Origin: Acidobacteriota bacterium
Lineage (GTDB): Bacteria > Acidobacteriota > UBA6911
DNA length: 35,387 bases
NCBI GenBank assembly: GCA_016934295.1
Contig: JAFGTD010000004.1
Span: 1-35,387, forward strand
Direction: 5' to 3'
The stretch's first letter is position 1; every line of letters begins with the position of its first letter. The position numbers and the translations under genes were made by a program. The notes under the pieces are model-generated. The model worked only from the letters and a program-made list of their open reading frames with translations. It searched no databases and was not told the DNA's origin. Below are positions 21,321-30,815 of the stretch, in pieces.

Positions 21321-21959
21321 TTAGCCCATGTAAAGAATGCCCTTTTCCCTCCCGAGCTTGATCAGTTGGACAACCGTGTCGGCGCCCAGTTTTTTCATCA
21401 GATTCTGGCGGTGTGTGTAGGCGGTTTTTACGCTGATATTCAGTTCCAGTGCGATTTCTTTCATCCTCTTACCATGGTCAAGCAATTGTAGAATTTGTTT
21501 CTCTCTTTCAGTAATCACCTGTTGCTTCGAAGGCTGCCGGATGTAGGAGTCGATCAGGGTGCGCGCTATGGATGGGCTAATATAATTCTTATGGTCCGAA
21601 ACGCTCTGAATTGCCGTGACCACTTCCTCGAGTTTGCTGTTTTTTAACACATAGCCCATTGCGCCCGCTTTAAACATCTGCTCGACGAAACCTCGATCCT
21701 CGTGACCGGAGAGGGCAATAATTCGAGTATCGGGAAGGTCCGACATTATCCTGCGGGTTGCCTCAATTCCATTAATGTCGCACATATCCACATCCATGAG
21801 GATGATATCGGGATTGGCCTCAAGCGCAATCTGAATAGCTTCCCGCCCACTGGAGGCTGTTCCGATGAGATCAATGCCCTCAATCATTTTAAGTGTTCGA
21901 GCCATCAGATCCAGGAAGAGGATTTCGTCATCGACGATCAGTACTCGTGTCTTATTCAA
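21321..21959 (-). CDS. NarL/LuxR-family response regulator
   Basis: A 212-residue regulator. The receiver has D10/D11 (VLIVDDE), phospho-acceptor D56 (IILMDVDMC), the S/T position in IIALSGHED and K in YVLKNSKLEE. The C-terminal LuxR-type HTH spans about residues 150-205 (ITEREKQILQLLDHGKRMKE, then IALELNISVKTAYTHRQNLM). The start is TTG at 21959 with AGGAG six bases upstream (product MNKTRVLIVDD); no ATG fits. No histidine kinase is adjacent, so it is an orphan unless it pairs with the kinase at 14116. Its neighbours are the small peptide gene downstream and a sigma-54 activator upstream, both possible targets or partners by position only. Confidence 0.93.
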   Translation of the reverse strand: MNKTRVLIVDDEILFLDLMARTLKMIEGIDLIGTASSGREAIQIALEANPDIILMDVDMCDINGIEATRRIMSDLPDTRIIALSGHEDRGFVEQMFKAGAMGYVLKNSKLEEVVTAIQSVSDHKNYISPSIARTLIDSYIRQPSKQQVITEREKQILQLLDHGKRMKEIALELNISVKTAYTHRQNLMKKLGADTVVQLIKLGREKGILYMG

Positions 21960-22340
21960 GGATTCTCCTGATTCTCCGATGCAGTTATTGTCCGTACAGC
22001 TTTTTCATCTTCACCGACAAGGACTGTTTCCTTTCCCTGCAACGGGAATTCTGTATTCTCCTCGCCTGTCAGCCTTTACTCATAATACTTTACCTGATAC
22101 CGAAGTCTTTCCGGAAGCGGATTGTTGTCTATAAAAAAGGAAAGGCGGTCATCAATTCGACCGGTAAATCAAAATAGCCAAAACACGAATTGATAACCAC
22201 CTTAGGTGACTTCAAATTGTTGCTATATAATATGCACAATCCATGCCAAAACGAAGTCCAAGGAAGTGACTTTGTATACCGTTGAAATATAAAGATTTAA
22301 TTTAGACAGGAATGGGACGGGATCAAGGAAGCTTATCGAT
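21960..22340. other. Intergenic region between the response regulator and the sigma-54 activator
   Basis: About 380 bases without a supportable gene. A perfect 9-base inverted repeat, ATCAATTCG (22151-22159) and CGAATTGAT (22186-22194), with a 26-base spacer, and a CACC-TTA-GGTG element at 22198-22208 lie in the likely promoter region of the response regulator and could be operators. No sigma-54 -24/-12 box was found. Confidence 0.4.
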
Positions 22341-22382
22341 AAATCTACGATATATCGGAGCCCTCCGATATATCGTAGATTT
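22341..22382. repeat. Perfect 20-bp palindrome with nested palindromes at the sigma-54 activator stop
   Basis: AAATCTACGATATATCGGAG (22341-22360), spacer CC, and its exact complement (22363-22382). Each arm contains the self-complementary CGATATATCG, and TTATCGATAA lies just outside (22333-22342). The right end overlaps the TAA of the activator gene (22381-22383). It may be a terminator (a TTTAT follows in the minus direction) or a protein-binding or mobile palindrome. Confidence 0.85.
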
Positions 22383-24696
22383 ATGACGGGCGCTTGATTC
22401 CATACTTCAACATGCGTGACTCCAGTGTGGTCGGTTTGATTCCGAGAATTTCAGCCGCCCCGTTTTCGCCCCGAATCCGCCAGTCTGTCTGCTCCAGAAC
22501 ATCGATAAGGTGTTTTTTTTCGACCTCGACCAGTGTTTTGAGCGAAGGGACCGATTGGTTTGGCTGGAATACAGGAGGCACTCTAAGAATATTGTCCTGG
22601 GCCTGGATCATGGCACGCTCGATCACATTGTGCAGTTCCCGTATGTTCCCGGGCCAGTCGTGTTTCAGCAGGGCATCGATACTGGGTTGCGGAATTTTCT
22701 CGATAATTTTCCCCATTTTTTCGCCCATCTCATTGACAAAATTCCAGACAAGCATCGGGATGTCTTCCTTACGGTCTCTTAACGGCGGGAGGGAGATCGG
22801 GAATACATTGAGCCGGTAGAAAAGATCTTCGCGAAAATTGCCGGCCCTCATTTCCTGTTCCAGATCCCGGTTTGTGGCGGCAATAATCCGGACATCAACA
22901 CGAATAGTCCGGGTGCTTCCCAACCGCTCAAACTGCCCCTCCTGAATGACCCGGAGTAGTTTTACCTGGACATCCGGGGACAGCTCCCCGATTTCATCCA
23001 GGAAAATGGTCGATCCGTGTGCGATTTCAAAACGACCTATCTGGCGGGCGGATGCCCCGGTAAATGCCCCTTTTTCTCTACCGAACAGTTCGCTTTCCAC
23101 CAGAGTGCCGGGTATGGCGGCACAGTTTACGATAACAAGGGGACGGTCTTTTCTGGAGCTCATGTTGTGAATCGCCCTGGCCAATAATTCCTTCCCGGTA
23201 CCCGTTTCCCCGAGAATAAGCACCGTTGAGTCTGTTTCCGCCACCTGCTCCGCCAGTGACAGCACGGATTTAATGGCGGCACTTTGTCCAACGATATCGC
23301 CATGTATATGGGCCATTCGGATTTCTTTGTTCAGGTAGACGTTTTCCGCTTCAGCCGATTCCTTCATCCGACGCACTTCTGCCAGTGCGCTATTGAGGGC
23401 TTCCTCCGCCTTCTTCCGTTCCGTGATGTCCCGTACAATGGCGATGAATCGTTTTTTGTCCTGGATATTCAGGGGATCCAGGTTTACTTCCGCATCAAAC
23501 AGCTCGCCGTCATAGCGTTGATGTCGCCATTCGAAGAACTGTGGGCTTCCGTCGGCGACTTTCTCCAGTATACGCCCGGCTTTTTCTCTGGAATTCTGCC
23601 CGTCAGGCTGAAAGGGGGGCGAGAAGTCCGCCGGGGTTTTGCCCAGTATCTGCTCCCGGGTGCAGCCGAACAGTTTTAAGACCTTCTGATTACATTCAAC
23701 GAAATGAGTCTGTTCCATTATAAAGACGGCGTCGCTTGCCGATTCAAACAGGGTTCTGTAGTACCGTTCGCTTTCCAGGAGTGCTTTTTCCGTCATCTTC
23801 CGTTTGGTAATGTCTTCTCCGGAACTGAGAGTGCCTGTGATTTGTCCGTTTTCGTCCTTTAATGCAGTGTTGTGCCAGGCAATAATTTTCTTCTCTCCGG
23901 ATTTAGTCAGGATCGGATTTTCATAATATTCCTGAAAAAAGGACTGTTCTTTCAGGATATCCTGGAAGACCTCTTGGATTTTGGTTTTTATGCCGTCGGG
24001 AATGAATGTATCGAAAAAATTTTTTCCTATTAACTGATCGTGCGGATATTCAAGGATATGGCATCCTTTCCGGTTGATCAGCGTTATGCACCCGTTTTTA
24101 TCCAGCGCCATAAGGATGACTTCCGCTAAATCCAAGTAGGTGCTTGTTTTGTCCCGCTCCTGTTTCAGTGATTGCTCGATTTGTTTTCTGTGGGTGATGT
24201 CGTGTGAAAAGACAGCGAATTGAACCAGTTCACCCCGGGAATCGAAAACCGGATAAACGCTGTTTTCCAGCCAGCGTCCGTCCCGATGGTCCTCAAAACG
24301 GATTAATTGTTTTTTCCGTGCGGCTTCAGATTCTCTTGCTTTTCTCTGTTCCGCCAAAGCGGGAGGAAAATAATCGTAGATAACGGTTCCAAGGATACTT
24401 TCGCGGGATTTTCCCACGGATGCGGCCATGTTGTCGTTCGCATCGAGTATGATGCCGTTATTGTCGATCAGTAGGGCGGAATCGGCCGTTGCATTCAGCA
24501 GCGCCCTGCTGGCCTGTTCTCTTTCCTCAAATGTCCGTGCCTCCGGTTTTCCCCCGGTCGTATCGGACGGCGGACCGGTGCCGCCGTCCGGTTCCCCGGC
24601 ATTCGGAGTTTCTTTTTTTTCCAGGGATGTCACCCGCGACCGGAGCGCCTCGATTTCACGAAGCATCCGTTCAGTCTCTTCCCGCTCTGTTGACAC
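22381..24696 (-). CDS. Sigma-54-dependent transcriptional activator with three PAS domains
   Basis: A 771-residue enhancer-binding protein. A short N-terminal coiled coil (residues 1-30) and a Gly/Pro linker precede three PAS domains (about 60-170, 180-300 and 310-425), each ending in the usual DIT.RK junction. The AAA+ domain covers about 470-700: Walker [15 protein letters not shown], the sigma-54 contact loop GAFTGA at 543-548, Walker [11 protein letters not shown] and the R-finger region [11 protein letters not shown] Fis-type HTH ([20 protein letters not shown]) ends the protein. All motifs for sigma-54 activation are intact. The signal is probably sensed by the PAS domains (redox, light or small ligand). 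The start is GTG at 24696 with GGAG about eleven bases upstream. It follows murJ by 67 bases. Its target promoters are not visible nearby. Confidence 0.94.
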   Translation of the reverse strand: MSTEREETERMLREIEALRSRVTSLEKKETPNAGEPDGGTGPPSDTTGGKPEARTFEEREQASRALLNATADSALLIDNNGIILDANDNMAASVGKSRESILGTVIYDYFPPALAEQRKARESEAARKKQLIRFEDHRDGRWLENSVYPVFDSRGELVQFAVFSHDITHRKQIEQSLKQERDKTSTYLDLAEVILMALDKNGCITLINRKGCHILEYPHDQLIGKNFFDTFIPDGIKTKIQEVFQDILKEQSFFQEYYENPILTKSGEKKIIAWHNTALKDENGQITGTLSSGEDITKRKMTEKALLESERYYRTLFESASDAVFIMEQTHFVECNQKVLKLFGCTREQILGKTPADFSPPFQPDGQNSREKAGRILEKVADGSPQFFEWRHQRYDGELFDAEVNLDPLNIQDKKRFIAIVRDITERKKAEEALNSALAEVRRMKESAEAENVYLNKEIRMAHIHGDIVGQSAAIKSVLSLAEQVAETDSTVLILGETGTGKELLARAIHNMSSRKDRPLVIVNCAAIPGTLVESELFGREKGAFTGASARQIGRFEIAHGSTIFLDEIGELSPDVQVKLLRVIQEGQFERLGSTRTIRVDVRIIAATNRDLEQEMRAGNFREDLFYRLNVFPISLPPLRDRKEDIPMLVWNFVNEMGEKMGKIIEKIPQPSIDALLKHDWPGNIRELHNVIERAMIQAQDNILRVPPVFQPNQSVPSLKTLVEVEKKHLIDVLEQTDWRIRGENGAAEILGIKPTTLESRMLKYGIKRPS

Positions 24697-24763
24697 TATT
24701 TATGAACTCCACCGGCATTAATTTGCAAATCGTCACCCGAGAGATACTTTATGCAGTATTGTA

Positions 24764-26332
24764 CTAGAGAAGGGATCTTCGGTGTAGGAACTTCTGTATA
24801 AGCATTTTGATTTCTTCGATTTTCATCAGATACCCGCCGATGATGAGCAGCAGGCAGTATCCGCCGCCAATCACGCAACAAATCCAGAATGCCTGAGCGA
24901 ATCCGAGACTGCCTGAACCGGCAAAAGCCCAGCGCCGGAACCATTCCGCCAGTATACCGACAGGAATGCTGATAAGTATTATTTTTGCATAAAGGTAGAA
25001 AACGCTGCGGCTTTCCCTGTTGCCGGTTCTCCGGTTCCAGAGAATGTAAAGGAGGATGACTTGAAAGATTACGGAGACGGATACGGCCAGGGCTATTCCA
25101 TGAGCGCCGATCCATTGCATCGCGAACCAGTAAACCGGCAGACTGCAGACGACGGCGATAGTGAGGAAAATGGCCGGGAACATTGTGTTTTGCATGGCAT
25201 AGTATCCGCGCACAACGACGGTATAGGACGTCACGGCGAACGCACATGGCAGAAGAAATACCAGGATGCCGGCAGTCAGTGTGGTGGCATCGGCATCGAA
25301 TTTTCCTCTCTGGTACAGAATCCGAACCAGCTCATGTCTGACGACGATCATCATGATCGAGATTGGAATGACCAGGGCCAGGTAACGCAGGGCTGCGTTT
25401 ATTATCCGATTCATTTCCATAATCCGGTTTTCGACGGCCAGACGGGCCATGAAGGGGAAAGAAGCTGTTCCAACAGCCTGTCCGAAAAGGCCGGCAGGAA
25501 TCAGCATGATTATTTTGGCGTAATCCAGTGCGGCAACAGTTCCTTCAGAAAGGTAGTTCCCAAAGAATCTAAAAAATATGTCCATGGAAAACATCATGGT
25601 CAAACCGAACATCAGCGGCACTGTCAATCGAAGATAGCGTGAAAAATCGGGGCTGCGTAAACCAAAACGCAGGCTGTATTTCATGCCGACACGGCCTGCG
25701 CCCCACATCTGCAGAAGAAACGGACCCAGGAACGCCCCGGCCAGGACGCCCCAGCAAAAGCCTTCCATTCCGATATAACGTCCCAATACCAGCCCACCAA
25801 GGATAATTCCAAGATTATAGATAAGCGGCGACAGCGCCGGTATCAGGAATTTTTCTTTGGCGTATTGGACAGCCATAAAAAGCCCGCCGGTCATGTGGAA
25901 CAACTGGGCGGGAATGATAATGCGGGTCATTCTAACAACCTGGCTGCGATACTCCGGGTCATTATTCCCGCTGGCCGCAATATCGATAAATTCCGGCGTA
26001 AAAACCATGCCGATTGCGACCAGAAACAGCAGTAAAACTCCGTAACTGTTCAGAATAATATTGAATATTCTCCATCCGTCGCTTTCACGATCGCGGGACA
26101 GATATTCAGAGAAAATCGGTATGAACGTGATCGCAAGGAATCCGCTGGCCGTGAAATGATTAAATATATCCGGGATCATAAACGCCGTCTTGTACGCATC
26201 GACAGCGGCTTCCACGCCGCCGATCTTGGCAACGACTATCTCCCTTAAGAGTCCGATAACCCGGCTTAAAAAAACCGATCCCATCATGATCAGCGATGCA
26301 ATGCCGATTTTTTTCCCCAGTGAATGCGCCAT
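24764..26332 (-). CDS. murJ: Lipid II flippase MurJ
   Basis: A 522-residue polytopic protein of the MurJ/MviN family, with about 14 transmembrane helices. Family features are SVFLSRVIGLLREIVVAKIG at the N-terminus, FNHFTASGFLAITFIPIFSE, and YQRGKFDADATTLTAGILVF in the second half. It moves lipid-linked peptidoglycan precursor across the inner membrane. The ATG at 26332 is 49 bases downstream of an NCS2-like permease gene on the same strand. The arginines and acidic residues of the central cavity appear present, and the length is normal. Confidence 0.94.
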   Translation of the reverse strand: MAHSLGKKIGIASLIMMGSVFLSRVIGLLREIVVAKIGGVEAAVDAYKTAFMIPDIFNHFTASGFLAITFIPIFSEYLSRDRESDGWRIFNIILNSYGVLLLFLVAIGMVFTPEFIDIAASGNNDPEYRSQVVRMTRIIIPAQLFHMTGGLFMAVQYAKEKFLIPALSPLIYNLGIILGGLVLGRYIGMEGFCWGVLAGAFLGPFLLQMWGAGRVGMKYSLRFGLRSPDFSRYLRLTVPLMFGLTMMFSMDIFFRFFGNYLSEGTVAALDYAKIIMLIPAGLFGQAVGTASFPFMARLAVENRIMEMNRIINAALRYLALVIPISIMMIVVRHELVRILYQRGKFDADATTLTAGILVFLLPCAFAVTSYTVVVRGYYAMQNTMFPAIFLTIAVVCSLPVYWFAMQWIGAHGIALAVSVSVIFQVILLYILWNRRTGNRESRSVFYLYAKIILISIPVGILAEWFRRWAFAGSGSLGFAQAFWICCVIGGGYCLLLIIGGYLMKIEEIKMLIQKFLHRRSLL

Positions 26333-26381
26333 GATCCCGCTTAGATAAGAATATGGATAAATGGATCCAGCCTGAAACCGC

Positions 26382-27926
26382 CTATACTATCGCATCATTT
26401 GGCTCTCTTTTGAAGAAGTAAGACGCCGCCAGCAACCCGATGCCGACCAGGATATATCCAAGCGCAATTTGCCATACGAAGTTGCTGTGGATGTCCCAGG
26501 GCAGATAGATTTCTCCGGAGGGGACAACGGAATGAATGAGACCGAACAGGGTGCATACGGCACAGGCGAACATATAGGGGGAAGCGCTTCGAAGACGACC
26601 GTCAATGAGTTCGGCGAGCAATCCGCCCCAGAGGATCGCCGTCAGAATGAATCCATGGCCGACGGCGCGCAGAATTATATGTTCGGCCGCCAGCGAATCG
26701 GGGATCAGAATCGACGGATCCAGCTTGTCCAGCAGACTGTCGGCGTATGTCAGAACGAGGTAGCCGACGCTGGGGATTATGGCGAAGGCAACGGCCGGCG
26801 CGTGTTTGCGGGGGGATTCGACGAAAGCCTGGGAAATAATCTCAATGCCCACGAACAGGAGGATAGGGGTGATAACGGCTTCGGGAATCGCTTCAACGAC
26901 AAAGGACATAATTCCGAGCGCGCCGCCGATCCCGATAAAAAGGCCGGTTGCCAGCGTGTAAGCCGCGCGGCCTCCCATCGCTTTATAGGCGGGATGCCCG
27001 ATATAGGGCGTGGATTGGGCGACGCCGCCGAACAGAGCGGCAACGACCGTGGCGAACGCTTCAACAAGAAGGATGCTGCGCGTCCGGTACGCGTCTCCCG
27101 CGACGCGGGCGCTTTCCGTGTTATTGATTCCCCCCAGGATGGTAATCAGGGCGAAGGGAAAAGCGATCGGCAGGTAGGAAACCGCTTTGCCCAGGCCATG
27201 AATGAAACCGACGGTGGGAAAAGGAAAAGCGGGATGGAATTCAACGGAGGGGAACAAACTTTGCGCCCCCAGTATGCCGAATCCACCCATGAGGTAGTAG
27301 AGAAAGCAACCGACCGCAACGGCCAGGAAAGCTCCGGGAATTTTAAACGGCAGAGGCCGGCGGGCAACGATGGCATACAGGATGATTCCCAAAGCGGCGA
27401 TTCCGGCGACCGGGGCGGAGAAGATCTTCATAATCGGGAAAAATGCCAGCAGCGTAATGCCTATCCCGGCCAGGGATCCAAGCAGTCCCGCTTTCGGAAT
27501 GTGCGAACGCACCCAGTCGCCGAAGAAGGAAAGAACGACTTTGAAGACACCGATGATCATGAGGGTCGCCATCCCCACCTGCCAGGTGAGTACCGGATCC
27601 TTCGTTTCCAGGTAAACCGGGCCGAGGACGGCCGTCGCGATGCCTACGGTGGAGGGCGTATCCAGTCCAAGGGGCATTGCAGTCACGTCGGTCCTTCCGG
27701 TCCTTCCGGCCAGGCGGAATGCCATCCATGTGTACAGGAGATCTCCGAAAAGAACCCCCAGCGCGGTCCCGGGTATCATCAGGCTGAAAACTCTGTCGGC
27801 CGGATACCCGAAGACACCGACGAGAATCCCGGTAAGAATGACGAGATTCGTGACGTTATCGAGCATGAGTCCGAAAAACGCATTCAGGTCTCCCCATTGC
27901 GCCCAGCGGTATCGTTGTTGCTCCAT
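26382..27926 (-). CDS. NCS2-like (xanthine/uracil/AzgA-type) permease
   Basis: A 514-residue membrane protein resembling the NCS2 superfamily. The N-terminal block WGDLNAFFGLMLDNVTNLVI, the FGDLLYTWMAFRLAGRTGRT-like loop, the central ITILGGINNTESARVAGDAY motif and FGGVAQSTPYIGHPAYKAMG match a subgroup near the AzgA purine transporters. Substrate is unknown. It is not closely similar to the NCS2 permease at 7647. The ATG at 27926 has GGTGG about eleven bases upstream. The long plus-strand frame opposite it (26469-27962) is a hydrophilic mirror of the membrane codons and not a gene. It may be co-transcribed with murJ. Confidence 0.85.
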   Translation of the reverse strand: MEQQRYRWAQWGDLNAFFGLMLDNVTNLVILTGILVGVFGYPADRVFSLMIPGTALGVLFGDLLYTWMAFRLAGRTGRTDVTAMPLGLDTPSTVGIATAVLGPVYLETKDPVLTWQVGMATLMIIGVFKVVLSFFGDWVRSHIPKAGLLGSLAGIGITLLAFFPIMKIFSAPVAGIAALGIILYAIVARRPLPFKIPGAFLAVAVGCFLYYLMGGFGILGAQSLFPSVEFHPAFPFPTVGFIHGLGKAVSYLPIAFPFALITILGGINNTESARVAGDAYRTRSILLVEAFATVVAALFGGVAQSTPYIGHPAYKAMGGRAAYTLATGLFIGIGGALGIMSFVVEAIPEAVITPILLFVGIEIISQAFVESPRKHAPAVAFAIIPSVGYLVLTYADSLLDKLDPSILIPDSLAAEHIILRAVGHGFILTAILWGGLLAELIDGRLRSASPYMFACAVCTLFGLIHSVVPSGEIYLPWDIHSNFVWQIALGYILVGIGLLAASYFFKREPNDAIV

Positions 27927-28065
27927 TGCTGCTCGTCCACCTTTCCAAAGTTATGTCGATAATATTTCCAACCGTGATGCCGCATATTACCATAGATAAG
28001 TCCGCGGCATTTTGCCTTGGCTGCTTAATGGTCAGGAAGACCAATAATGGTTCGTTGAATTATCG

Positions 28066-28087
28066 GGCGGCACGCTGATGTGCCGCC
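28066..28087. repeat. 8-bp GC hairpin in the divergent gap
   Basis: GGCGGCAC (28066-28073), loop GCTGAT, GTGCCGCC (28080-28087). It lies between the divergent permease (minus) and acetyltransferase (plus) genes, about 67 bases before the acetyltransferase start, and could be an operator or a leader hairpin. Confidence 0.4.
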
Positions 28088-28154
28088 GCCGAATTTGCAT
28101 CCTGTTTGGAAAAAGCCATGATATATTGGCCGTTATTTTAGGAGGTTAAGCGCC

Positions 28155-28748
28155 ATGGAACAATTCTTAAAGACAATAAAATTAAGAGATGGTACGAGCA
28201 TATCTATCCGTCCCATTCAGAAACAGGACGGTCCCGCACTACTCTCCTTTTTTTCCGAACTGCCTAAAGACGATCGTCTTTTCCTTAAGGAGGATGTTAC
28301 CAATAAAGACGTTATCAATCGATGGATGGAGGAGCTGAATTTCGATAAGGTAATCGCTATCGTAGCAGAAAAAGATTCTGCGATAATCGGCGATGCAACG
28401 CTGCATTTAAATCAACGTGGTTGGCAGAAACATATGGCCGAAATCCGTTGCGTGGTTTCCAGGGAATACCAGCAGAAAGGTCTGGGCACGGCTTTAATGC
28501 GGGAGCTTGTCGCCCATGCGGTGGAAAAAAGGATCCTCAAGCTGAGCGCAACCATGATGGATATTCAAAAGTCCGCACAAAGAGCCTTTGAAAGGATCGG
28601 ATTTAAAAAGGAAGCGGAACTGAAAGACTTCGTTATGGATATTGACGGTAAATATCACAACCTGGTTATTATGGTTAACGATGTTTCCGAGCTTTGGAAG
28701 AAAATGGAGGATTTGCTGCACTACTATGACATTAGGACAATGCACTAA
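28155..28748 (+). CDS. GNAT-family N-acetyltransferase
   Basis: A 197-residue acetyltransferase. The acetyl-CoA site is in YQQKGLGTALMRELVAHAVE (Q/RxxGxG/A pattern), preceded by the beta-strand MAEIRCVVSREYQQ and followed by AQRAFERIGFKKEAELKDFV, the usual end of the fold. The N-terminal IKLRDGTSISIRPIQKQDGP places it in the broad RimI/Pat-like group; the acceptor (protein, small amine or amino acid) is unknown. A strong ribosome site (AGGAGG) precedes the ATG by about nine bases. It is a single-gene unit, convergent with the SlyD-like gene. Confidence 0.88.
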   Translation: MEQFLKTIKLRDGTSISIRPIQKQDGPALLSFFSELPKDDRLFLKEDVTNKDVINRWMEELNFDKVIAIVAEKDSAIIGDATLHLNQRGWQKHMAEIRCVVSREYQQKGLGTALMRELVAHAVEKRILKLSATMMDIQKSAQRAFERIGFKKEAELKDFVMDIDGKYHNLVIMVNDVSELWKKMEDLLHYYDIRTMH

Positions 28749-28839
28749 AAGCCCGCATACGCCGATCCGCGGTAGAGGCGTCGGAACCATCACGTTTTAA
28801 AAAAGATACGCCTGAAATGAAACGCCGCAGTATGAAAAG

Positions 28840-28880
28840 GGCCTGGATATGCACCTTGAATATTGGTGAATATCCAGGCC
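28840..28880 (-). terminator. Terminator hairpin between convergent genes
   Basis: GGCCTGGATAT (28840-28850) and ATATCCAGGCC (28870-28880) form a perfect 11-bp stem; CACC/GGTG extend it inside. In the minus direction it is followed by TTTTCAT, so it should terminate the SlyD-like gene 22 bases after its stop; it may also serve the acetyltransferase. Confidence 0.75.
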
Positions 28881-28902
28881 GGCGAGAAATGCAGACCGGT
28901 CC

Positions 28903-29325
28903 TTATTCAATGGAAACCACTTTCACATCGAACTTAAGATCCTTTCCGGCTAAGGGGTGATTCAGGTCTATAGTGATGGAATCTTCCTGAACATCCGATA
29001 TGCGGACCAGGATTTCTTTTCCTTCCGGGGAATGTGCCTGCAGCATCATTTCTTTTTTAGGATCCAGTCCTTCCGGGAGTGATGATTTGGGCAGTTCCTT
29101 GAAAGCATCCGGATTCACTTTTCCGTAGGCGTTTTCAGCGGCTATAAGGACGCTTTTTTCATCCCCTTCGTTCATTCCTTCCAGCTCGGAAGCCAAACCG
29201 GGAATAATTTCTCCCGATCCGTGCGTGTAGGCCAGCGGTTGCTGCCCCTCAGAGGTCTGAACTACCTGTTCGTCTACTGTAAGAGTATAGTGAAACATTA
29301 CTTTCTTCCCATCTTCAATAGCCAT
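28903..29325 (-). CDS. SlyD-like FKBP-type peptidyl-prolyl isomerase
   Basis: A 140-residue cytoplasmic isomerase and chaperone. The FKBP half is KVMFHYTLTVDEQVVQTSEG with the GSGEIIPGLASELEGMNEGD loop. The insert-in-flap domain (AAENAYGKVNPDAFKELPKS to VRISDVQEDSITIDLNHPLAG) and the strand LKFDVKVVSIE close the fold. NHPLAGKxLxFDVxV is diagnostic for the SlyD subgroup. The C-terminal His/Cys-rich metal-binding tail of enterobacterial SlyD is absent, so a nickel-delivery role is less likely. A repeated GAGGAGGAGG ribosome site precedes the ATG at 29325. Confidence 0.93.
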   Translation of the reverse strand: MAIEDGKKVMFHYTLTVDEQVVQTSEGQQPLAYTHGSGEIIPGLASELEGMNEGDEKSVLIAAENAYGKVNPDAFKELPKSSLPEGLDPKKEMMLQAHSPEGKEILVRISDVQEDSITIDLNHPLAGKDLKFDVKVVSIE

Positions 29326-29398
29326 AGCCTCCTCCTCCTGGACAAAACCGGTGGTGATGCTGCCAGGATTGAAATATACGCTGCAGACTGCTTATAAA

Positions 29399-29436
29399 TA
29401 AAAAATCCGCACAGCCCAATATCTTGAGTTGTGCGG
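29399..29436 (-). terminator. Rho-independent terminator of the lytic transglycosylase gene
   Basis: CCGCACA (29407-29413) and TGTGCGG (29430-29436) form the stem. In the minus direction it is followed at once by ATTTTTTATTTAT. It lies about 145 bases past the stop at 29582. Confidence 0.75.
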
Positions 29437-29581
29437 CGCACAAGATACCCCACTATATTTGAAACGTTTTCGGTAAACCGTTCAAGGCCCTTGCAATCAG
29501 GCTATGGGAATAATCCGGGCCTGTCAAGGCATCATCCCCGGATTTCCAGCCTGCATCCTGCCGGTGCAGTAGAAATTCCGA

Positions 29582-30724
29582 TTAATAATTTGCGGGGATT
29601 TTCAGTTTCTGACCGATCCGGAGGAGGTATTTGGGGCCGCGCAGATTATTCATGACGGCGATTTCTTTTGTCGAGCAGTTGTAGCGTTTTGCGATCTTTA
29701 TCAGGAAGTCTCCTTTAACGACAGTATAAATAATGAGTTCGGGGAACCTCGCCTCGTGCAGTTCCAGTGCGCGTTTGACCAGGTCCCCTTCAAGGCAGTT
29801 CTGTTCGTAGGCTTGCAGCAGGATCGAAGGGATTACAATTGTTTCACCCGTTTCGATCGGGTCGTCGGGTTCAAGGCGCGGATTGAGGTTGCGCAGTGTT
29901 CGAAACCACCCGTCCCTCTGATCCTGAGTCTGGCCGAGGCAGATGCTGATCTGATCCAGGGCGGTGTCCTGCTTGACCGTCAACAGACTGGTTTCCGTTC
30001 GAAACGACCCGAACTGGATATTGTAGTCCTCCGGATGGAGAAACAGCCAGGCCGCTGCAAGGATGCGGGGCACGTATATTCTTGTTTCGTTGGGAAGAGA
30101 ATTGTAGAACCGGCTGTCCCAAAAATCGACTCCCCGCAGTTTTCGATCCAATCTCCGGAGCCTGTTCTCTCCACCGTTGTAGGCGGCCAGCGTTTTTTCC
30201 AGGTTCTGGTTCATTTTATCCAGCTGTTCGTTCAGATAAGCGACATTGGCCCGGGTTGCTTCAATCGGATCGAGCCGCATGTCGAAGCCGTTCTCCACGG
30301 TCAGGCCGTAACGCTTCCCGGTACCGCTCATGAACTGCAGCAGCCCGGTGGCGCCCGCGTCGGAGACGGCATGCACCTTGCCGCCTGTTTCGGTCGCAAT
30401 CAGGGCGAAAAGCAGGGCTTCCGGCAATCCCGCCTCTTCATAAATCGGAGCGATTTTGTCGCGCAGGTACTGGTAATTCTGGTAGGAGTCCATCAACAGC
30501 GGGCGCATCCAGGTCAGCCAGTCGTTCATGGCCGCTTTCACAGGTTCGTTCAGCTCGATGAGTTCGTGCAGATCTTTTCCGCGCAGCAATGGCGGGTTTT
30601 CCGCGCTTTCGGGCGGGGGGATCGACGCATCCGGAGACTGCCCGGAGCAGGACAGGACGGAGCCGCTAAAAAAAATGGTGCAGAGAATAAGCGGGAAGAG
30701 AAGATTTTTTATTTGCACGTTCAA
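29582..30724 (-). CDS. LysM-containing lytic transglycosylase lipoprotein (MltD-like)
   Basis: A secreted murein hydrolase. After a hydrophobic signal (LLFPLILCTIFFSGSVLSC) with a probable lipobox VLSC, an SLT domain covers about 120 residues: catalytic Glu in LIATETGG, then AGATGLLQFMSGTGKRYGL and AAYNGGENRL. A C-terminal LysM domain (IIYTVVKGDFLIKIAKRYN to LLRIGQKLKIPANY) should bind peptidoglycan; an earlier weak LysM-like stretch precedes it. The frame is open to an ATG at 30778, but that start has no ribosome site and would add 18 residues before the signal. The TTG at 30724, seven bases after GGAG, gives a normal signal peptide; GTG at 30718 is an alternative. It cleaves glycan strands to 1,6-anhydro products. 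Confidence 0.88.
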   Translation of the reverse strand: MNVQIKNLLFPLILCTIFFSGSVLSCSGQSPDASIPPPESAENPPLLRGKDLHELIELNEPVKAAMNDWLTWMRPLLMDSYQNYQYLRDKIAPIYEEAGLPEALLFALIATETGGKVHAVSDAGATGLLQFMSGTGKRYGLTVENGFDMRLDPIEATRANVAYLNEQLDKMNQNLEKTLAAYNGGENRLRRLDRKLRGVDFWDSRFYNSLPNETRIYVPRILAAAWLFLHPEDYNIQFGSFRTETSLLTVKQDTALDQISICLGQTQDQRDGWFRTLRNLNPRLEPDDPIETGETIVIPSILLQAYEQNCLEGDLVKRALELHEARFPELIIYTVVKGDFLIKIAKRYNCSTKEIAVMNNLRGPKYLLRIGQKLKIPANY

Positions 30725-30815
30725 CTTCGAACTCCAATACACTTTATGTCCTACGGCTCGGGGATATTCCTGTTGCATATATTTACAATCATAATACGGC
30801 CGGGATCCGGGCGCT

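Noticed and set aside
26469-27962. 497-codon plus-strand open frame opposite the NCS2-like permease
   Set aside because: The product is extremely rich in Gly, Asp, Asn, Glu and Arg, as expected from the complement of membrane-protein codons. It has no ribosome site or recognisable domain, and the minus-strand permease is clearly real.
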